DNA of 64,000 bases from Ananas comosus (taxonomy: Eukaryota > Streptophyta > Magnoliopsida > Poales > Bromeliaceae). Made by a program: the position numbers and the translations under genes. This document shows, piece after piece, positions 1-10,560 of this stretch (positions are counted from its first letter, which is position 1; each line of letters begins with the position of its first letter). The stretch is from positions 778,220 through 842,219 of the forward strand of contig NC_033622.1 in the NCBI RefSeq assembly GCF_001540865.1. Direction: 5' to 3'. The notes beneath the pieces were generated by a model that saw only the letters and a list, made by a program, of their open reading frames with translations, made no database searches and was not told the origin of the DNA.

Positions 1-239
1 ATCGTAAATGTCACTTTAAATAAAATTTTTAACCAACTTTACGATAAATAAATTTCCTAATTAATACTTAAGGCTTAGTTTTTTATATTGCTAGTATATA
101 TTCTTCTTATTATTTTTTAACCGTGACATTAGCGCAAGCATATATTGCTACCATCTGGTTCACGTAAATCTATGCTGCATGATGCTATATATGTAAACTA
201 ATTAGTTAGCCTAAAAATTTAAGCTGCTGAAAAACTGAC

Positions 240-1947
240 CTAAGGTGGCTGATCTGAAGGTGGTCCAGTTTTCGCTAGCGCTCCTCTTCCCGGAGATCAC
301 CGTCGTGCTGTCTCCGGCCCCGATTAGCATTATATTCGGCTTGTAGCTCGCGACCTCGACGTTCTCCTCGTACACCCCGGCAGCCACCGATATGATCACC
401 CGCTCCTTGCTGTTGTTCGGCGCGAAGGCGATGGCGTTCGCTATCGTCGAAAAGTTCCCGGTCCCATCCTTCGCCACGGTGATCACCTTGTAATCACTGT
501 CATCATTGTTGTTGTTGTTGCCGTTGTCATCGTGGCCGCCGCTCTGCAATAGTAGCCTCCAGTCGCACCGCAGGAGCCACTTTGGAAAACTACCTGCAGG
601 GTGTTAATGTGTATATTTATATATATGTACAGTAATATATATTAATATACGTACGTACCCTCTATATATATATATATATATATAAAGGAAACTAATCTAA
701 GTAATATTATTCTTTTTAGACTAGGATTTTTTTTCTATTAATCCTGTTATGGTATCAGAGCAAACTTGCATTTGCAGTGTTAGCACGCGCATGGCTAATT
801 GTACATGCACCCATGTACTCGCCTAAATTGTTTCACATCAGCTCAAAATAAAAGATTCCGTGTTCCAATCTTATATTGAGAATAAATTAAAAAATTTAAA
901 AACTCAAATGCAACAAAAAATGCCTACGGTAGGAGTTGAGTTTATATGCTTTTAAAAATATAAGAGTATTCCTAATTGCAACTTTCTAGCCACTGAATCA
1001 TCTTAAAATTCGTACATCACTATTATATTCTCTAAATTTTGGATGGTTCAAAATTATATGCCAAAATATTTTTGTACTTCTAAAAGTACACGGAAGTTTC
1101 TGAAAAAAAAAAAAATACGAAAGTTCACTCCTGAAAGAACATACTTTTACTGCAAAAATGATTATTTTGTAAGGCGTTTTGACGATCAATTTATGTACTC
1201 TGGTTTGCTGACGGATGCACAAATTAAAGAATCACTGAAATTTCAAAAGAGAGAGGGAAAAAAGAAAAAACTATCTACTTTGGTGCGGTGCTGCGGCGGC
1301 GGGGGTGGTGCGGGGGAGGAGGGCGAGGGAGTTGGCGACGAGGGCGTAGGCGGAGGAGAAGGCGTCAGCGAGGACAGGGGCCAGGGGGCCGCGGGCGCCA
1401 GCGAGGCCGTCGAGGCAGGTGGCGCGGTTGGCGAGCGCGGCGGCGAGGTGGGCGCGCCCGGTGGGGAGCGCTGACGCGGCGCCGCCGCTGAGGAGGGCGG
1501 CGGAGAGGGAGAGGGAGGAGATGGTGGCGGCGTGGAGTTCGGCGCAGTCGGCTAGGGCGCCGCGCTGCGGGGCGGCGACGAGAGCGGGGTTGGCCGAGGC
1601 GTAGGCGAGGAGGGAGGAGAGGTCGGCCGCGGCGGAGGCAGCGGCCGAGAGCGAGCGGAGTGCGAGGGAGAAGAGCGCGTGCTGGGGAGCTTTAAGGAGT
1701 CGACGCATGGTCCCGGGAATGGGGTGCGTTCGCATATGGTTTCGATAGAGGAGAGGTTGTGTAGTACTACTGCTGCTGTAGTTGTAGTTGTAGTTGTAGT
1801 TGCACTACTCGTGGTGGTGGTGGTGGTGGTGGTGGTGTTGTTTGGAGAGGAGGAGGATGTGGGGGTGAGGAAGAAGAAGAGAAGGAGAAGGAGAAGAAGA
1901 GATAATGGGGCGAGGAGAGGAGAGAGAGGCGCCATTGTTGTACTCAT
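240..1947 (-). pseudogene. Pectin methylesterase, 5' part (PMEI domain and start of catalytic domain), frame broken
   Basis: Type I PMEs are secreted wall enzymes that remove methyl esters from pectin; the N-terminal PMEI pro-region is cleaved off. Read leftwards: start at 1947 or 1935 (MAPLSPLL), hydrophobic signal segment, long poly-Thr/Ser run, then TICERTPFPGPCVDSLK with the first PMEI cysteines. The frame then shifts by one base near 1690 and continues as APQHALFSLALRSLSAA through ADCAELHAATISSLSLSAAL to about 1273. The catalytic domain resumes at about 592 (FPKWLLRCDWRLLL), then ITVAKDGTGNFSTI and ENWTTFRSATL, ending at a GT donor after base 240. That phase-1 donor matches the other PME gene here. 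The second catalytic exon would lie left of the window. The 600-1270 interval separating the two parts is unusual for this family and holds a retroelement primer-site motif. The 1-base lesion could be a sequencing error; otherwise this is a pseudogene. Confidence 0.75.
600..1270. mobile_element. Non-coding interval in the PME gene with a Copia-type primer-binding-site motif
   Basis: TGGTATCAGAGC at 750-761 matches the primer-binding site complementary to initiator Met-tRNA used by many Copia and TRIM elements. The rest of the interval is AT-rich with a (TA)n run at 663-686. I could not delimit LTRs, so this is a remnant at most. It separates the PMEI domain from the catalytic domain, which normally share one exon. 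Confidence 0.4.
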
Positions 1948-1997
1948 GTGGAGAGTAGTAATCAAGGAAGAGAGAGAGATGTTGTACATTCTCAATG

Positions 1998-2012
1998 AAT
2001 ATATATAGAAGA
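1998..2012 (-). promoter_or_regulatory. TATA box of the broken PME gene
   Basis: On the minus strand a CTATATATATTC motif lies about 55-65 bases before the candidate start codons at 1947/1935. A matching TATA motif precedes the related PME fragment near 22270, so this promoter was copied with the gene. Inference from position and conservation only. Confidence 0.5.
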
Positions 2013-2019
2013 GCACGAC

Positions 2020-4356
2020 TTGGTCCAGGAACGCCTCACTAAAGTTTCATTGAGATCAGTTTGATGAATTTTATGATTCATCAAACACAAAAGTCAAAAA
2101 AAAGTTTCTTTTCTTTTTGTACGAATAACGAATTTTTCCTCCAAATCCAAAAAAAAGAGTATTATGCATGGCAGTTTGACTCACGTACGCTTGGCAATAC
2201 TCAGATATTATATTATATTTTTTACTGAAAATATTTGAATAATTACTATTCAAATCATAGATAGAGAGTTATCACAGAGTATCACAGATTATGAGGTATT
2301 TTCATTATAATTAAAAATTATTAGTAGTCTATTAATAAAAATGTATTAATTTTTAACAATTTTTCACCTAAGTGACTAAATAAATTAGTAAGATGTTTGC
2401 CATTCCTAATGTAAAATATAAAATATTTTGAAAATATTACAAATGTTGAATCAAACATATTAATATTATTTGTTTTAGGAGTGTAGAGATATTACTTCTT
2501 ACAATTAACTTGATCCTCCCCTTCTATTTTTTTGAGAAATATTTTAATACACCGGCTCAATTAAACTTAACCATTCATATTTTAAGGGTCAGATTGATTT
2601 TACGCAATACTAACTTGCTCAACAGGTTACCAATCAAGATCAATAGTACGTAAGAGTAATATTGAAAAATGAATACTAGCCAATTACCAAATTTGATAAA
2701 CCCTAAATAAATATTTTTTTATTTAATTTTGTTACTTATCGAATTAAATAGTGACTAATTTTGTGGCTAATATGATAAGTAACAGACCTTCATAAAAAGA
2801 ATGAACATAGGTTTGGACGAAGATGGAATGCGGTAGATGAAAAATTTACAAAAATGGAAGGAAAAGAAAGAATATTCTATATTTTCAAAAAAAATGTTAT
2901 GGGAATGAAAATAAAAATTTACAAAAGTGCCCTTAGTGCTGGCTCTAGATGATGAGAAAACTTTTTACTTTTGCTCATAAGGTGACCCGTACCAAAGGCA
3001 ACAAATGACACCAAAGTCAACAAATGACAGGCACTCTCTGAAATAAAATGCATCCATATCATCTATTTTAGAAAATTTAAGAGTTGAGATTTGTTGGTGT
3101 ATAGGAGCATTGCGGTTTATAAGAGTTGAGATTTATAGTTATTTATCTAAATGTTAAAATTTAATATTAAAAAAATAATTGATAAGCTAGACTAGTAAAA
3201 ATATGTCGGTCCTTAATTAGATGGATAAAGTGTAATATTTATATTCTCTTTTTAATATACTAATAGTACTGCTCAATATGTAATAGAAAATATTTTAGTT
3301 TGTTCATTTATGATCTCAAAATATTAGTAGTAATGGGATAAGATAAGGTGAAAGAGAGACTAGTGTAGTATTCAACGTATGAATAAGTGGAGGTGGTGGT
3401 GTTATTTCTTCTCGGAATTTTTTTTTTCTTTAGTATGGTTAATTTAATGTATGTATAAATGAAGGAGATGGTGTTATTTTTCTCTTGGAATTTTTTTCTT
3501 TAATATGGTTAATTTTATTGCACCATTGTCTCTCAACTTTCTCCTGCTTTTCGCTTTTTTCCCATTAGATTTGTAATTTCAACGACTTATTTCGATAAAG
3601 TTTTTTTTTAAAATTTTTTTAATATTCAATTTGGACAATTAATAATTTTTATCAAGTATGAAAATGAGAATATCTCATAATTTATGATAATTTAGTATTT
3701 GTATTATTTAAAAATTTATACTAATTTTATTGCATCAGTCATATGTTTTACAATGAGTATAGCTACTATACTTTCGAAAGAATAATGTAGTTGATGCTTC
3801 TAACTTTTTTGGCCTTTAGATCAATCCCTTTCACCATTTTTGACCTTTCGATTAATTTTATTATCTTAGAGGGATTATTCAATCCTAAGAGGAATTACTA
3901 TCATCCTCACCCTGTAGTCCTTGATTCAAGGGCCAAAAAGTCACCAACTCTGTTATAGTTTCGATAGCATATATAGTAGTTCTACAATTTACAATTACCC
4001 GATTTAAATTGAATTTTAATAATTTAAATATTTTTAATAAAAAATAAAAAATTATCGAAATACTACAAGCTGTCAACCAAACGGACCCCTAAATATAATA
4101 TAATATAAAAATAGTTAATTTGATTCTATATATAGTTTAAAATTATATATATGTGTCTAATTTGGAGGAATTTTCCCACTTTTATCGAGTGCTCCCCAAA
4201 GAGAATTGAAGACCACGTTAATATTAGCTCGGATTGGTATTTGACACGTCAGTAAAGTGTTCTTCCAAACCCCAGGAATTAATGCATTCTATACAACCCG
4301 GGCTGAAAGAATCTCGACATTGGGATTATTAACGGCGAAATTAATCTGTACTATAT

Positions 4357-4410
<54 letters not shown>
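2020..4410. repeat. AT-rich spacer containing inverted copies of the 15.97-18.15 kb repeat
   Basis: No gene seen. Stretches at about 2280-2530 and 3190-3540 read as reverse complements of parts of the tandem repeat at 15974-18150 (shared elements include the ATTCATACATTGA-type and TATTGAGCA-type motifs). The first also reappears at about 11710-11890 in the same orientation. The rest is low-complexity AT-rich sequence. Confidence 0.5.
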
Positions 4411-4415
<5 letters not shown>

Positions 4416-4937
4416 GGCTACTATACTATCGGTAGCACGGACGCTCCGTGCTACCAAGTTGTTTTCGATGATGCGGCTTCCAAATTGACGATCGGCTCCG
4501 TTAGACTTGATCTACACTATTGAAAGTATTTAGAAACTAAATTCATAATTTTTCAATATCATTTACCTATCAAACAAGTAGTCTAAAATGAACGGCTGAA
4601 AATGAAAATCTCATAAAAAATGATGATTAAAGATTTAAATTCAAGATCAAATATACTGATCTTACTCTAAATAGTGAAAAAAATTTTCTATATTTTCATC
4701 GCATTTGATTGTTTTACACCGTTAAACTCACAAATACACCACATCGGCCATTAAAATTGTCAATTTTGAGATCTTTTGATCACTAGTCAAATGATATCGA
4801 AAAAATCTAAAATTTAGTCCAAATACTTTCAATAGTGTAGATCAAGTTTAACGGAGCCGATCGTCGATTTGGAAGCCACATCATCGAGAACAACTTGGTA
4901 GCACGGAGCGCTCCGTGCTACCGATAGCATAGTAGCC
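4416..4937. mobile_element. Palindrome-capped foldback MITE, copy A
   Basis: The element runs from GGCTACTATACTATC to its inverted copy ending in AGTAGCC, with arms of about 110 bases in inverted orientation. Inside each arm end is a second palindrome: GGTAGCACGGA pairs with TCCGTGCTACC at 4431-4441/4445-4455, and a perfect 26-base palindrome lies at 4897-4922. It sits in a (TA)n tract. There is no coding capacity. Family assignment (Mutator-like or other) is open. Confidence 0.8.
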
Positions 4938-4974
4938 GACTCTATATATTATATATAATATATATATATATATA

Positions 4975-5514
4975 GAGCTAGGTTGGTATACTATGGATAG
5001 CACGGAGCCTCCGGGCTACCAAGTTGTTTTCAATGATGCAGCTTTCAAATCGACGATCGGCTCCGTTAGACTTTATCTACACTATTAAAGTATTTGGAAA
5101 CTAAATTTCATAATTTTTCGACATCATTTGGCTAGTGATCAAAAAGTTCCAAAATTAACAATTTTAATAATAGATATATATGATGCGTTTTTAAGTTCAA
5201 CGGTGTAGAAATATCCAAATTAGATGAAAATTTATAGAAAATTCTACTTAACATCAATAGCAATACCAATACTTCCGATTTGAAATTTGAATTTTATTCA
5301 TTATTTTTTATGAGATTTTTATTTTCAGCTGTTCATTTTTAGACTACTCGTTTGATAGGTAAATAATCCGAAAAATTATGAATTTAGTTTTCAAATACTT
5401 TCAATAGTGTAAATCAAGTCTAACGGAGCTGATCGTCAATTTAGAAGCCGCATCATTGAAAACAATTTGGTAGCACGGAGGCCTCCGTGCTACCGATAGT
5501 ATACCAGCCTAGCT

Positions 5515-5515
<1 letters not shown>
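4975..5515. mobile_element. Palindrome-capped foldback MITE, copy B
   Basis: Second copy, in tandem with copy A and separated by about 37 bases of AT repeat. The ends are GAGCTAGG..CCTAGCTC. The right end carries a perfect 26-base palindrome at 5469-5494 (half-site GGTAGCACGGAGG); the left-end palindrome (from about 4995) has drifted. The internal sequence matches copy A. Confidence 0.8.
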
Positions 5516-5516
<1 letters not shown>

Positions 5517-5560
<44 letters not shown>

Positions 5561-5580
5561 TATAATATATATATATATAT
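5517..5580. repeat. (TA)n microsatellite
   Basis: Almost pure TA dinucleotide tract bordering MITE copy B; similar tracts border several other MITE copies in the window. Confidence 0.9.
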
Positions 5581-5582
5581 AA

Positions 5583-5810
5583 ATAGTAGGACTACTATAT
5601 TTTTATGAGTGTAGAATTTTTCATATTTATAAGATATTTTCAATGATGACTTTTTCAAAACGACAATTTACATTGTTAAATATGATCTAAAACTTTTAGA
5701 AATAAATTTTACAATTTTTTAAGATTATAATAAAAGCTATTAAATGGATATAAAATAAACGGTTAAAATCGAACGACATTTTAAAAATAGATGATGATAC
5801 GTGTAGGTAT
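5583..5810. mobile_element. Half of a palindrome-capped MITE with a different stem sequence
   Basis: After an ACTACTAT end comes a stem-like TTATGAGTGTAGAA..CATATTTATAAG, then the TTTTCAATGATGAC core shared with copies A and B. The right half is missing: the sequence passes into the 5815-6065 direct repeat. It is closest to the element at 40283-41476. Confidence 0.55.
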
Positions 5811-5814
5811 TATA

Positions 5815-6065
5815 TAAACCTCATAGTATGTTTTTAAAAATTTTATATTGGACAATTACTAATTAATTATAAGTATTCTATTACTAAAGCAAAATATAAA
5901 ATTATTGGCTATTTCCCAATTTTGATCTCCTCTGCAAATTTCGATCATCCACATGCATGCTAGCTTAGTAAGTAGCATACTAGCATGATCCAAATATAAC
6001 TTTTCTATTTTAATTGAGAGAGACATCATACTTTACATAGAGTTTTCTATTGACTAACAACAACA
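5815..6065. repeat. Direct repeat shared with 29795-30020
   Basis: About 230-250 bases (starting CTCATAGTATG, ending before the CAACAACAAC run) recur at 29795-30020, where they directly adjoin the 3' end of a PME pseudogene. Here no PME exon follows, so this may be the downstream flank of a lost PME copy. Confidence 0.65.
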
Positions 6066-6084
6066 ACAACAACAATAACAACAC

Positions 6085-6119
<35 letters not shown>
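6055..6119. repeat. (CAA)n and poly-A simple repeat
   Basis: A CAA trinucleotide run is followed by roughly 30 A residues directly before the SINE-like unit. Confidence 0.85.
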
Positions 6120-6120
<1 letters not shown>

Positions 6121-6122
<2 letters not shown>

Positions 6123-6245
6123 CGACCGTCCTTAGCACAAGTCGTAAAGGGCTTGATGGTTGGTATCCAAGATCTCTTGTTCGAATTATAATTGATTCAC
6201 ATTTTTAACTGAATTTATTCTAAAAAAATAAATGAAGCATAAATT
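6121..6245 (+). mobile_element. tRNA-derived SINE-like unit
   Basis: TAGCACAAGTCGT resembles a pol III A box (TRGYNNARNGG) and GTTCGAAT, about 45 bases on, resembles a B box (GGTTCGANNC). An A-rich tail follows. There is no cloverleaf, so this is not a tRNA gene. Degenerate; assignment is by motif only. Confidence 0.5.
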
Positions 6246-6359
6246 AAGGTAGCTTCAGTTATGGCCTTGTTTGAAAAAGATCATGCATTTTTTTGAAACC
6301 ATGCAATAAATGATGAGTGAGATTAAGTGCACGCATCAGCTCTACACAAAAGTTAAAAG

Positions 6360-6757
6360 GGAAAACTTAAAATACTTCTTTTGTGGTTTCACTTTTTTTT
6401 ATTTTACTACCTTGTGATTTAAAATGTATCAATTTAGTATTCTGTGCTGCTTTCGCACTTTCTCACTTTATAGTACCATATGATTTAAAGTGTATCAAGT
6501 TAGTATCCTGTGGTTTAATATTTTATTAAGAAAAAAATAAAACCATATGATACTAACTTGATACGAAAATAAAATCACAGAGTACTAACTTGATACAAAA
6601 ATAAAACGACAGAATACTAACTTGATATACTTTAAACCACATGATACTAAAATGAGAAAGTGCGAAAATACAGGATACTAATTTGATATAATTTAAACCA
6701 TAGGGTACTATAATGAAAAAGTGCAAAACTACAGGAGCGATTTTTGAAGTTTTTCCA
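6360..6757. mobile_element. Foldback MITE rich in TATCAAGTTAGTA motifs
   Basis: The left arm starts GGAAAACTTAAAATACTTC and the right arm ends as its imperfect inverse, GAAGTTTTTCC. The arms contain repeated units (TACTAACTTGATAC and its complement), so the element is both a large inverted repeat and internally iterated. No open frame. Confidence 0.65.
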
Positions 6758-6759
6758 AA

Positions 6760-8420
6760 GTTAAATCCAATGATAGAAGTGAAAATTAATTCTTCAGTGG
6801 GAAGCTTTCTAAAAAAGGTCTCGTTCAGGACCCTTGGATTTATTGTTAAGTGTTAGTTTTTTTTTCATATACAAAAATTATAATTTTTTATTTATTTTTT
6901 AATTTTAGTATTAAAAAATATTTAATAATTTTTTAATGAATTACAAAATTGACACGTGATAGCACATTAGAAACTCTAGAATAAGATGTTATTTGAAAAC
7001 TCCCCACCGAAATTTTATCCTATACAGATGGTGATACATTTATGAGGGGATGAAGAATTTAAAATAATAAAAATAAAATCAGAAAAAGTCTACATGTACA
7101 CCCCGTCTTAGGATATATACAATATACACCCATTCATTGGATGGATAAAATTCTTTTATTTATCACATAATGTGACAAGTAAAAGAATTCCATCTATTGA
7201 ATAAATGAGTGTAAATCATTCAACACTGGTATATAAATAGTACTGCTCTAAAATCAGATAGTTTTATTTATTTATTTATTTAATCAATTAAAATTTATAT
7301 TTTTCTTACTTTTAGCATCTAGTAACATGACGAGACAAAAATATTGCACTTGACTTTGATCTCCTCCTCGCACGTACGCGTGTCGAGCTCCAGCAGACTA
7401 AATAAATTAAAGGAGAAAAAAAAACAAAAATATTCAAAGACTCCATTAACTTTCGCTCTTTTACAATTTGGCCTTCACACATTTAATTTTAGTAATTAAT
7501 TTTTAAAATTTTATCAAATAGATTTTTTTTCTAGAGAAAATTTACTAATTGAATGATATTTTGACCGTATGTCTTACGAATAATTTTATATAACTTCAAA
7601 ATATAAAAGCTTAATTTTTAGTTATAATAATTAAATATCAGGATTGAAGATATTATGAATCTATCTTTAGTTTTATTTTTTATATATTGATATAAAAAAA
7701 TAATTTTTTATGTTTCGAAAACTTTATACATTTATATGCAATACAACCAACTAAAATAATTGTATAATTGATAATTCCGATGAGAAGAGCAACTTATTGA
7801 ACTACTTTAAAACGTCCTAAAGTTCAGGAGTTTTTATTTTTTTTATATATATTCTAAATTAATTACTTGAGTTGGATTAGTTTCTTTCCCATTTTAACTC
7901 TGCAAAATGGATCACGATATGATTTGTTGGAGGACACGTGGCGTTTAAAGAGATGGTCCTTGGTTCAATGCATGCACTTTTGTCATTGTGCCTGGGTGAT
8001 AATTAATGGTGGTGTTTATATTGTTAATAAATGATTAAAAATATTTAAGTCAAATGAAGGTAAATATAAATTTAATTTATCACATAAATTAAATTTATAC
8101 TAGTGCGACGGGTAGATATATTATAATGTTTTACAATTTAAACCCTAAATTTTAGATCTTTATATTTCAATAAATTATTTTGTAGAGAGTAGAATATATT
8201 TATTTTAATAATTTTAATAATTTTAAAGTGTATTTAAAAGTATGAAAAATAATTTTTTTTGAATATTTTAATTTTTAACACTGAAGTATCATGATAGATA
8301 TCAAACTACATTTATTTCCGACAACTTTATACTGATGTCTTATTATATAGGTAATGATGTGTAGATTTAATCATAAATAATAGAAAATAGCTACAAAGTT
8401 GCAGAAAATAAAAGGATCCA
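6760..8420. other. AT-rich intergenic stretch
   Basis: No gene recognised. ACTAGTGCGACGGGTAG near 8099-8115 resembles, on the minus strand, a weak Helitron 3' end (CTAG preceded by a GC-rich motif), but the hairpin is not convincing. Confidence 0.4.
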
Positions 8421-8424
8421 GTTC

Positions 8425-8940
8425 ATGGCTATCTTATGTTATTCTCCTGTTATCATCATTCCAAAAGTTCACACCAGGAGTTCAATGGCAAGAGCTACCA
8501 TGCTTCACAATAGCCGCATACAAGTCACGGGATCGTCGATTCCTCTAAGAAAATCCTGCATGATGAACAAGGTCAGATTCTTCTGCATTTCCTATGTATT
8601 CCTCTAAGAAAACCTGCAAGATGAACAAGGTCAGATTCTTCTGCATTTCCTATGTATTCTACTATCAATACTGTTTTAGTTGCTTTAGTTGGCCAATTTC
8701 TTGTCAATGCCCTGTTTCTCAGGTTTCTAAAGATCAGCTGAGAGGAACAGTGTGCCACGAAGACGAAAAGGGAGAGATCATCTGTGAAGGATACAACGAA
8801 GGACCGCCATTCGGTCAACAATCTCCAGAAACTTATGTTCAAAGGTACACGATTGAATAATATGTTAGTAACATTTATATATTCGCCCCATTTATTTCCC
8901 TACCATGCATGTGCAGGTGAAGGGACTTAGCACCACCGAT
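8425..8940 (+). CDS. Putative small multi-exon gene, function not recognised
   Basis: Exon 1 can start at 8425 (MAILCYSPV) and runs to a donor at AACAAG|GT; the second exon begins after CAG near 8724 as VSKDQLRGTVCHEDEKGEII and continues CEGYNEGPPFGQQSPETYVQ to a donor near 8845. Together they give roughly 90 residues. A third exon after the CAG near 8917 gives an immediate stop in phase, or a few residues if the next AG is used. Conserved-looking features are two cysteines (TVCHEDEKG, IICEGYNEG) in a charged context. The end of exon 1 with its donor is tandemly duplicated (8539-8655), giving two possible donors. I do not recognise the family. It could also be a gene remnant carried along with the inhibitor genes. 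Confidence 0.4.
8539..8655 (+). repeat. 59-bp tandem duplication spanning a splice donor
   Basis: Two near-identical units start ATTCCTCTAAGAAAA and end TTTCCTATGT; each contains ATGAACAAG|GTCAG, so the exon 1 donor exists twice. The second unit has a single-base deletion and a few substitutions. Confidence 0.85.
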
Positions 8941-10250
8941 TTCATCGAACTAATGAGGCTTCAAGTTGACGAAGATCACGACTTCCACCAATTCATATGG
9001 GAGAAGAACTAGAACACAAGCATGAATACGAATTTTCGCCCCACCGCAAGCATCAAGGCTAAATGATGATGTCCTTTGCAAAGCTATGTTGTTTGATCTT
9101 GTTTGAGTGATAGTGAGTAAATAGAAGCTCTACCACAACATTGAGAAGTTCATCTGCATGTATTCAAGCTGTAGCAAGTAAGGTGATTAAGATGTACCAT
9201 ATTACTTAACTTTTATTATGTATTTGAAAATAGCTTGAGCACATTGTGCACAAAACTTCGATATTTATTAGCATTCATCTTGTTTATAAAAAAATACTTG
9301 GAAATATTATCGAGATAATATACAAAGATCTTTGAACAAACAGGGAAAGAAAAGGGTGGCCTGTACATGGTCACATGACAAAGAGGAAACTCACAATTTA
9401 CTCATTAAAAACAATATCAACAACCCGATATGCATATATTTTGATTATTCCCTTCCAAATCATCTTCTCTGCGCATATAAATTCATGTCACGCAATTCAT
9501 AAGAACACAACAATCAACTAGGCCAATTACAGAACAAAGACAATGAAGAGCATAATTCTTTTCGCTTCCGCTCTAGTCCTGATCCTCGGAAACTCCGCTT
9601 TCGCATCTGCTTCCTTAGAAGACACATGCAAGAAGGTGCAAGCAGAAGACCCCGACGCCAAATACGAATTCTGCGTCACGTCCCTGCAAGTCGTTCCCGA
9701 GAGTCGCACCGCCAACCTCTCGCAGCTCACGATCATCACGACGCAGCTGTCGATAAAGAACTACACGCACGCACTGGGCGTGATAGCGCAGCTGCTGAAG
9801 AACCACAGCCTCTCGCATTTGCAGAGAGAGGTGTTGGAGACTTGCCAAGAGGAGTATAACTTGGGGGTGGACGCCAACAAACAAGCAATCGAAGATGTCA
9901 AAGCTGGTGATATCTTCAGCGCTTTGTCTAGCCTCTCTGCTGCTTCTGTCGCGCCTGTCGACTGCGAGGACGCGTTTAGCGAGGGCAAGGAGGCATCTTT
10001 GCTACCCAGAGAGGATGATTTAGCGTCTAAGATTAGTAATCTTGCGTTAGGTATCTTAGCTTTGTTAAAGTCTTAAGTCATCTATTCCGTGAGGTATTAG
10101 CATGTAATGCAAACAGTTCCAATCCCTTTAGTTGGTAAATGCTTATTTAGTTATGTACAACTTTTTCAGGGTAATGGAATGTACATAGAATGAAAATACA
10201 TGCTATGTATAAATAGATATCTGGTATTTAAATGTTGATCTATAGACCTG
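8930..10250 (+). repeat. Left copy of the segmental duplication carrying the inhibitor gene
   Basis: The block about 8933-9036 recurs at 12290-12396 and the block about 9297-10110 recurs at 12395-13215. Bases 9037-9296 are absent from the right copy, consistent with a deletion at a short shared TAC. The tail about 10146-10250 has a further diverged match at 19567-19672. Confidence 0.8.
9543..10076 (+). CDS. Secreted PMEI/invertase-inhibitor-like protein, copy 1
   Basis: The 177-residue intronless protein is of the plant PMEI/invertase-inhibitor fold (four-helix bundle, two disulfides). These proteins act in the apoplast or vacuole and block pectin methylesterase or acid invertase. Seen: N-terminal signal peptide (about residues 1-23, MKSIILFASALVLILGNSAF), then Cys29 and Cys44 (helical hairpin) and Cys101 and Cys141 (second pair), the family's four-cysteine pattern. 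N-glycosylation sequons include NLS (58) and NYT (73). A TATA-like CATATAAATT lies near 9473. The ATG at 9543 is the start, with the signal peptide immediately following. Which enzyme it inhibits cannot be told from sequence; the PME remnants around it make pectin plausible but not shown. Confidence 0.9.
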   Translation: MKSIILFASALVLILGNSAFASASLEDTCKKVQAEDPDAKYEFCVTSLQVVPESRTANLSQLTIITTQLSIKNYTHALGVIAQLLKNHSLSHLQREVLETCQEEYNLGVDANKQAIEDVKAGDIFSALSSLSAASVAPVDCEDAFSEGKEASLLPREDDLASKISNLALGILALLKS

Positions 10251-10560
10251 TGCCGGCCGGGAGGGCGCGCGGACTCGCACAGGTCTGGCAGCGTATGGCG
10301 CGCGTCCCCGCGCCAGCCGGGGAAGGCCCAGCGCCCGCGCTGCGGTACGCAGGCCAGTGCAGGCCGGACCGCGTCCAGCGAGACGCGGGTCGTAGGCCCG
10401 GAACAGCGGGGCTGGGCCCTGCCGGCACGCCCACCAGCGACGGGCTGGTCCACCCCCGCGCTCGCAACGGGTTGGGCTGGGCCCGCCTGCCCAACCGCGG
10501 TGCGCAGGTCCACCCGCGCGCGCGCGGCGGGTTGGGCCTCACACGGCCGCCCCTGTCAGC
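10250..10560. repeat. GC-rich repeat island, copy 1
   Basis: Abruptly GC-rich DNA in AT-rich surroundings, with iterated blocks such as GGTCCACCC, CGCGCTCGC and GGGTTGGGC at roughly 65-base spacing. It is followed by a (TTTA)n run. Several frames are open only because stop codons are rare at this composition. A related island lies at 10840-10985. Confidence 0.65.

Noticed and set aside
1288..2008. Gly/Arg/Glu- and Val-rich plus-strand frames
   Set aside because: Antisense shadows of the GC-rich PME exon on the minus strand.
4257..4523. 88-codon frame on the plus strand
   Set aside because: Runs through a (TA)n tract into a MITE end; not a gene.
6121..6245. Possible tRNA gene
   Set aside because: A- and B-box-like motifs exist, but no acceptor stem or cloverleaf can be formed; better read as a SINE-like unit.
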